The translations under genes and the position numbers were made by a program. Shown here piece by piece: positions 22,238-31,200 of a stretch of 64,000 bases of DNA. Source of the stretch: Lepidonotus clava (lineage: Eukaryota; Annelida; Polychaeta; Phyllodocida; Polynoidae); NCBI GenBank assembly GCA_936440205.1, contig OW387149.1:30162966-30226965 (forward strand). Reading direction: 5' to 3'. The notes below the pieces were generated by a model, which was given only the letters and a program-made list of their open reading frames with translations, was not told the DNA's origin and searched no databases. Position 1 is the stretch's first letter; every line of letters starts with the position of its first letter.

Positions 22238-25200
22238 GTGAGTGTGGGGACAGTGTGAGGTGTGAGGTGTGGGGAATGGAGTATGGGTCATATGAGGTAA
22301 AACGCGGAATATGGGTGTGAGGTTTGATGTTTCAGGTGTGCGTGTTGGATGTGGGGGGTGTGTGTGTGTGTAAAGTGTGGGGTGTGGGTGTGGGTTGTGA
22401 GGTGTGTGAGGTTAGGGTTGTGAAATATGAAGGTGGCGGTGTACATACTGGGGGCTGCACTTACCCTACGGCTGGGTGGAGGTGAGTGTGGGGACAGTGT
22501 GGGGTGTGAGGTGGGGTTTGGGGAATGGAGTATGGAGTATGGAGTATGGGTCGTATGAGGTAATGCGCAGAATGTGGGTATGAGGTTTGATGTTTCAGGT
22601 TTGCGTGTGAAGTGTGGGGTGTTGTTGTGGGTTGTGAGGGGTGTTGAGTGTGGGTATGGGTATGGGTGTGAGGTGTGTGAGGTTAGGGTTGTGACGTATG
22701 AAGATAGCGGTGTATGTACTGGGGGCTGCACTTACCCTACTGCCGGGTGGAGGTGAGTGTGGGATGTGAAATGTTGGGAGTGGATCTTTAAATGTTGTGG
22801 GTTGGGTTTGGTGTTTAGGTGTTGGATGTAGGATTGAGTGTTGGGTCTGAAGTGTAGGATGGGAGTTTTAGTGTATGGGAGTTGAGGTGCATGAAGTGGT
22901 TTACATACTTACCCTATTGCCACATGGAGGTGAATTTTCCTGTCTTGGGCTTTCAGTGTGGTGTACTGAATGTGGGCTGCGCAGTTATTGGATGTGAGGA
23001 AGGTGTGGAGTATGGGATATGAGGTATGGGTGTGGTGTTGGTATGGGTTGTAGGTGCGGGTTTGGGATGTGGTGTGTGGGATGTGAGGTGTGGGGTATGA
23101 AGTTGGGATGGCGATGCAGGGTGTTGGTTGTGGGGTGTGGGGTGTGGGGTGCGGGGTGCGGGCCGTAGGATGTGGGAAGAGAGTTGTGGGGTGTGAGGTG
23201 GGGGCACACTACCCGTACCCTCTGATTGCTTCGAATGGTTTCACGGTAGTCAGACTGTTGCGGAAAGGAGCTCCGTAGACAGTTTGAGGTGTGGGGTGTG
23301 GGATGTTGGAAGAGGGCTGTGGGGTGTGGGGTGTGAGGTTTGGGGTGCAGTTTATGGGTTATGGATTATCAGGTTTTGGGTGTAAGGGGTGAAATGGAGA
23401 CTTGTGGGTTGTGGGTTGTGATGTTTGGTTTGTTCGGCATGGGGTAGGGTCTAAAGCATGGCATGTGAAGTGTGAGGTGTGTCATATGGGGTGTAGGGTG
23501 TACAGTGTGGACTGTTGAGGGTGGAGTGTGAAGTGTGGACTGTGGGGCATTGGGTGTGATGTTTCGGGTATTGGGGTGTTGGGTTTAAGGGGTTCATGTC
23601 AGGGTGTGTGGTACAGCTGTGGGGTACTAGGGTGTTGGGCATTAGTGGCAGGGCTGCCAACTGTCCTGATTTGAAAAGGACAGTCCTTATATTTGACCCT
23701 TGTCCTTATTGTCCTTATCAGGTGTGAAAATGTCTTTATCACTTATAATATCAGGCCAGTTACAGCGTATTGAATTTCTTAAGAAAACAGGTTTCTACAT
23801 AATTCTATGTGATTTGTTATTTCATTACTTTTATCATACCAAATATAAGATCCAAAATACATATCTAAGTATATATAAGGCTGCCTTATTTTGGGGAAAA
23901 TGTCCTGATTTTCGTGATCACTTTTGACATTTGTCCTTATTAGGGCCGCTGAAATGTTGGCAGGCCTGTAGTGGAGTAGGGGATGTTGGTTGCAAGTGGT
24001 GTATGGTATACATGGGGTGTGGAGTGTGCATGTGTGAGTGTAGGATGTAACATACAAGGGTGTAGGTTGTGTGAGGTACAGAGTGTGCGGTGTAGGCTGT
24101 GCGGTGTGCGGTGTGAGGTGTTGATTGTTGTATATAGGGTGTGGAATGCGGCATTGTGGGCGTGGAGAACTCACAGAGGTCCATCCTTATCCATACATGC
24201 ACCTGCACCTAGTAGTAGACTAAAATGATACGAAAACATCAGTAAAGACCAAGAATGCAAGTCTGACTAGTTGCTTTATCACCTATTCTTTTATATGATT
24301 TATCAGTTGATTATGTCTTTAAACAAAATAAATCAAGACAAAGAATCACATGTTTGGCTTAGTAGTCCATCTCTATAATTTCTTCCCCTACACTTCAGGT
24401 CGCGGATCGTGTGTGGAGTATGAGAAGGTGGTGAACGGCAGTGGTCACCGACTGAGGACGTGCCCCCTGGACCACCCCCCGTCCTACGTCTACTGCTGCG
24501 TCGACACGTGCTGTGAGGAACCCCACCTGTACGTTACCATGACAACCAGGCTCGCCAACATGGTGTCCGCCTTGTCCTAAGGGCAGTATTAGACTACACA
24601 ACTTGAGCTGTGATATGACGATATTGCAAAGAAGTTGCATATATTTGAGATACAATGTTTTGTTAGACATATGTAAAATACTCAAAATTGCCCATTTTTA
24701 ACAATCATGTCACTCCTGTATTAGAATTGTGTGTAATATCATCATATCATGCCAATATTGTAGCTCATGTAGTGTTGTGTAACACTGCCTGGACTCTGAG
24801 CCTTTAGAACCGGCTTTGGTCGGTTCTGTTTAGAATTGTCTTGGGGATGTTTGTGGTGGAAGCCTTTACTTTGAAATTGTCTGAATTGGGATTTTCTTCT
24901 TATTCAATCCATAGGCAGTTTATATAAAACTAATTAATTGTCTGTATATATCTATAAAGCTCTGCAGGAATATTTAAACACCGATCAGAGCGCTTTTGGT
25001 AACAAACAAAAAATGAACATTTTCACATAGAATAATGATAATAAGAGGCTAGCTTACTGATATTCAAGGGAAGAATGTGCTTTCATTCATATGGTCAAAC
25101 ATTTTTCCAAACAGTGCTCTTTGAGTTCTGACCAATTAAGGGATCCATCATAAAGTATTTTACTTCTTTTGAATATGAGAGAAAAGATCATCCGTCAATA

Positions 25201-28200
25201 CATTTCATGCGTCCTAAGCTGATTCCTGGTGGAGTTAGGAAAGGTGTTTCATAAGAAAAACCTCTATTGAGGGCCCAACAAACACTTTTAGATAAACCTA
25301 AAGTTCCCTCAGGGAACCAAACTCCAATGAGGAGAAGAATGACTTTTCTTGGCCACCGGGTATCGGCCATAGACTATTGGTGTATCTTGCCGGGAACCCA
25401 GCATGGTACACCAAAAACCTATTGCTGGTATCCAAATGCCATGCAGGGAAATAGTTCTCCTCATTGCTCACAACGATGTAAAATGTCTTCGTTCACTTCT
25501 GAAACGTAAACATCTGTTAATTTATTCTTAATCCGTAATATGAATCAGGCTGTTGGTTTAAGCATGGTGCTACAGACTTATCCATTACCTCCCCCCCTCC
25601 CTCCCTCCCCTCTCAGACACATATGCAGGGCTTCAGCCGCTAATATCGTGACCCAGTTACCTTGTGAGGCATCTCTCGTCGAGTCAGACATGACCGGTTC
25701 AACCTTGGGGATTTTCAGCGTTTTATTTGTTGTTTAAGATTTTGTTGCGAGATACATTGGGGTATAATCCCTTTTCAAGTTGATGCATGGGAGAGTCTAG
25801 ATGTGTACAAACCTACAAGCAGAAATGTCAAAAATGGATTACCCAGTTGCCTTGTGAAGCATCTCAAGTCTAGTCAGACAAGACCGATTTAAACCGAGTG
25901 ATTTTCGGCTTGTATTTGTATTGGTATTGTATTGTATATCCATGGGGGTATAACTTCTATTCAAAGTGATACATGGGGCAGTCTTATAGGTGGAAATATG
26001 TCAAAAATCAATACTCTTCTATGGCATATCCATTAAAAAGGTATGTGTAGTATCCTAGCGTAGAAAAACCATCTGAGTATCACAAGTAACAGTCAATAGC
26101 CTTTATCACACTGAAACAACACACAAATATTGTGGTTCATTAGGATTAACATGACAAGCTGTAGCTACACTGCCTGGTCAATTTGGAATGAGTTATTTTC
26201 TAACATTTTTCTATTTTTGATCACATAGAGAGAGACAATGCATCAAAAAGACCGTAGATAAACCCTACCATTATGCCCTCCCAGTCAAACAGCGATGTAA
26301 CGGGCATGTTCTGCTGCTATATTGTTTTGGTCACTCTAGAACTTGCTTATGTTATTTCACATTAGGTTGAGACTCACCAAAAGAGAGTTTAAAATAGTAT
26401 TATATCTTTGTGAAGTTGGGACCTTACCAATATAGAATAATATAATAACATTATCTTTTATTCAAAGAACATAACCAGAATGTAACAATGTATGGTAATT
26501 TTAGGTTCTAGAGATCTTACCAGGCGCCATGAAAACGTAACAAGAACCCAAACAAAACTAAACAGAACGCTAATGCAACATTTTTACCATTGCATGCTTG
26601 CCCGGACTGGCTCCACTGCCTACCAATCTAGTTGAGGTTATGACTGGAGTCATGGTCTGATCTTTCAGGTCATAGATATCTATTTTAAAAGAAAGGTCTT
26701 AAGCCCGTATTCCACATACCGAAAGTGAGTGGCGCCGATACTGACTATCCCCATGGAAACATTCTATACCGGCGGCCTGTACTTTCGCCGCACTTTCGGC
26801 CACCGATGACGCACTTTCGGCCGCCGAAAGTGCGTCATCGGCGGCCGAAAGTGCGTTATCGGCGGCCGGTCTATAATCGGCCATAAATATTTACCAACAT
26901 GTCCGTAAATCTTATCGGTAGGGCCACCGAATATGTGCCGATAGAGGCGAAAGTGTATCGGCGTCAAATCGGCGCCGCACAATCGGTATGTGGAATACGG
27001 CCTTTAATTCACAAGTTTATACCTACATTTATCAAGTTATCTTTTGCGAGTAAAATTCATGGAAAAAACGTAGATGAATGCCAACATCCTTTTTTTCCGC
27101 AAAAATCCATAGACCTAATTAAATCTACAGCATGTGCAATAACAATGCTCTAACGAACTTATAGGTATTGCTCTGTTACTCTTCTCTAATGGATATGGCA
27201 TTTGATAACCTATATCAACCAAAGATCCACACCATTAATTTTGTATCTGTTTGAACGACTGCCAGACATATGTCAGGCATACGCCAGAAATAACGCAAAT
27301 GGCTGGCGGCCTACATTACGAGTTACTGACATCTGTAAATATTGGGGTTGGGCACTTAGGACTTAGGTCACTATTCAGGCTACTGCTGCCCCATTACATA
27401 GACAAGAGATTGACATATATACACCCAGCTAGCTTGCAATGTAACAGTACCATTCTGCGACCATAATGAACCTTTTCAACAAGGGTGAATGTTATTTGTG
27501 GGTTATCTGAGCCAATGGCGGATCCAGTGGGGGGGGGGGGGGGGTGTGCGGGAGCGGGCGCCCCTCCCTTTTTTTCGGACAATTTAGTTTTTTTTTTTAA
27601 ATGTAAAATTCGGCCAATACCGCCCCTCCCCCCTTCCCTTTTCAAAACCCTGGATCCGCCAGTGATCTCAACCTTGCAACAAGAATTACACCTGTGTGAT
27701 GATATTATTGTGGCAAAGAGGTATTTGCTGCATCCAGTAGACACAAAATGTTGCTGGAAAGGCGACTTGCATGAATGAGTCTCAACAATATTATAAACTT
27801 TACTGATAAGTAGTATATCGAAATAGATACAGGCGACAGCCTTTTGATGCAGTAATTGACCATTATTTTTCCTCGGTATTGTTATGAGTTTATTAACAAA
27901 CAGATGATAATGGCAAAATAGGGGTCTTCTCGAACATATAACATAAGGCCTATATGAAATTTGTATTTTACAATAATATAATTTCAGAGTATACATAATT
28001 ATGAATTTATGTATATAATCCTGATGGAGGCAGTCACTCATCAGATCATGTTGTTGTTCATATACAGTGATAAACAAAGCCATATATCCCATGTAATCTA
28101 CAATAAATGCATCACCCTCATACCACTCTTTTACTTTAACAAGGGATATTATATTGGCAGATATATCACTTGAAATTATCAATATTTTATGGTACAAATC

Positions 28201-31200
28201 CCATAGCCACCAGGGCATTTCTCGTCCACGTTCAGGGGCCCATCCAAGAAGGAGGAGGTCCAGGAAGTCCTGACCCCCACCCCCTCTCCTTTTGGAATCG
28301 ACTGAAACTTAGCAAAGAGAAAAAGACACCACGCATGTGTGCGTAAATTTGTGGCGTTTAGTACTTATCCTTTACGTGGAACCCCCATTTACGAAATCCT
28401 CCATCTGATGTTACTGCTCCCCCAGATACCACCTTTGTTGGTGGACATAAACCAATTTCTCCCCGCCATAATGTGATCAGTGGGTGTCATATTCCCAGAG
28501 TACCCTCACGCTCACCTAATCAGATCTGTTGCTCCAATATAGACAAGGTATAGGGGGTCATTCTTGGGCCATGAGGTTTTTAAACACACAGACACACAAT
28601 GGAAATCTTGAAATAAAACATCATAAAATCCAGGGCAGATACATGATTTCCGAAAGGGGGTGGTCAGAATATAAGCTTAGTACTAAAAATGTTGTACATA
28701 CGTTTGCATGCAAGTGCGTGATTTTTTGTTATTTACGGATCTATAAAAAGGGAGGGGATCAGGACCCTGAATCCCCCCTCTCTGGACCCCCCCTACCGGA
28801 AAACCAAAAGCTCTATAAGCTCCACTAAAATAGCCTTGCACCAGACTGTCCTATAGCTAAATGAGGAGGGGAATTGGGATTTGTAATTTTATGTAATGCA
28901 AACTCATGTAACTTTTGTCACAAACTTTTTTTCCTGAAACGGCCCCTGGGTTCCTTCATCCTATTCACCTCTTTCATGGGTTTGCGCAGTGAATCACCCC
29001 ACAGACGCCTTGATCTCAATACGGTTACCCTGGGCCCATTGGACTCCATATCTCAGAACACAGGTTCGGGCCTATTACACTGTTGGCACACAACAGTAAT
29101 GAAAAAGATGTCTAGGAACTAGTTCAAAGTCAAGCTGAGTCCAGCTTCTTACTCAGCAATATTCTGGTGTCTGTTCACTTGTTGTCTCCAGCCGTCACGC
29201 GCTCGAAGCATGGTATGCTCTGATAGAGAATGAAAACATGGATACATGTTTCTTGAGATTAGTAATTATACGCACGCCATGGTAAGTCTTAAGCTATTGA
29301 ACAGTAAAATCTAAGGAAATAAGTAAGAAATAGTACACATACAAAAAGAAGAAGATACATCCTGCAGCAAATGTTATTAAGTGAGGCTAACCCCTCGAGG
29401 ACCATGGATCTCTTTAATCCACATAGCAACAAGGCCATTCTCACATAGCCAACCGATCAGACTTGAAGTCGGCCGACTGGCAATCGCCATCAATATAATT
29501 ATCAAACACGTTTGATATTGGTCGGTGTTGCTGACTGCAACTTTCAGACAGTGACAGATATTACACACACAGTCGGCCACTTAATTCTTGAATCGGCTGC
29601 CTGACAATTGGGCATGAAAAATATTTGGCTGACTCACAAGTGGCCTAGTCGTTGTGGGGCCTAGGACAATTATGCAGTCAGCATACAGTGACCACCACTG
29701 AGTACATCATATTGAATCCTAAATATTTTTTATCTGAATTGATGCTAAATTTTGTTCAGTTAGCCGACTTCATCAACATCAACTAGTGGGTATGGGGCTT
29801 AAAGCCTGGTCCTCCCATGGCGACTAAACCCGGGAAATAAGCTTTAGACATATTAGTACGGCTAGTATTAGCCGGGAGACTAATGCCTGGTCCCCACTTG
29901 GCCGATTAAATTTCGTTGGTCGTCGGGCGACTAAGGTAGTTAGTAGCCCGACGATTAACTCTTCCTTGGCGCCGTCATGTCTGGCGACTAAACCACTAAT
30001 CGCCGTGGTTTTCTGGCAAAATATTTGACATGTTTAATATTGTTCTATGCCCGCCAGTGAAAAGTTAATCGTCGGGCGACTAACTAAAGTCTTGTCTCGT
30101 CGTCCAGCGACTAACTACAAGAGCGTCCCAACGTGGGGATTAACTTTTTTTCCCACCAGCAACTTAGTTAGTCGCCCGACGACTTACTTGTTTCTTAATC
30201 GTCCGGCGACTAACGTTAGTTGCCGTCGTTAGTCGGCCAAGTGGGGACGCGGCATTACTAGTCCCTGGTGGGAAAAAAAAGAGTATAGCTAAGTTAGGAC
30301 GCACCTGGCAACTAAATGGCAGCAACTAAACAATTTTGTCGTCCGCCGATTAGCTCTTATCATCGTAGTTAGGTCACTGACACTGGCAAAATATTAAACT
30401 TGCTAATATTTCACCCACAAACCACAGTGATTAGTGGTTTAGTCACCAGACATAATCGCACCAGTGTTTAATTAATCGCTGGACTACTAACTAACCTTAA
30501 TCACCAGCGACTAAACCAATTTTGATCGCCCTGTAGGGACCAGCCTTTAGGCTCTGGCCTGTTTACTTAACATGCTACTCACATGAGCTCGGTGGACTGC
30601 TTCGCCCCCACCTTCACCCTACCCCACCCTGGTGGCAGATGGAGTAATTACACCTCTGCCTCTCACAGCGTCCCCTGGGGGCGGGGTGGTGCATAAATAT
30701 ACGCTGGGTCCTGGTAGGAAGGGGTGTATTATCTCTGATGGCAGGCCTGGGACCAGCAGACATGCCACTGAGAAATGCAGTAGGAGGTTGTTTGGTAGTT
30801 GCTGGTAAGGTAAGGGGATGTTTTTTGTTTTGTTTTGGTGGATGGGAACGCTGTGGAATTGCTCTGACAACAGGTTATTTCTGCCTTATGTTGAACGTTT
30901 CCAATGGCAGATCCAAGGGGGGGGGGCAAAAGGGGCAATTACCCCCCCCCCCTTCCCCCCCAGACCCAATCGAGAAAATGTTGGCATCTTAAATTGGGAG
31001 GTCTATGGTGTTTTTCATTATAGGGGGGTTGAGGGTTTGCCCCCACCCCCTAGAGCAAAGACTGTGGACTCTGATTACTTTTATGTAAAAGAATGTCAGC
31101 TGATCTAAATTATGCTTATTTGACTTGTCACCTGTTGTTGTACTGCTACAGGAGCAATTGGTTAAATTGATTGACACTGATATATGATTATTAAATGCAT

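Larger units (their letters stand above)
22238..23640. repeat. GT-rich, strand-asymmetric block (TGTGGGG/TGTGAGG minisatellite-like)
   Basis: About 1.4 kb in which the plus strand is almost pure G and T with occasional A, in loose units such as GTGTGGGGTGTGAGGT. It resumes at 23975-24160 after an inserted element. It surrounds the duplicated signal-peptide exons and lies in intron 2. Long histidine/proline/threonine peptides predicted on the minus strand are artefacts of it. The transcribed strand could form G-quadruplex or Z-type structures. Confidence 0.8.

Noticed and set aside
22288-24208. Histidine/proline/threonine-rich minus-strand reading frames up to 147 codons
   Set aside because: They are translations of the GT-rich block and overlap in several frames; composition follows the repeat.
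30047-30232. Open frame with repeated RPATN motifs
   Set aside because: It is the translated subterminal motif array of the family-D MITE.
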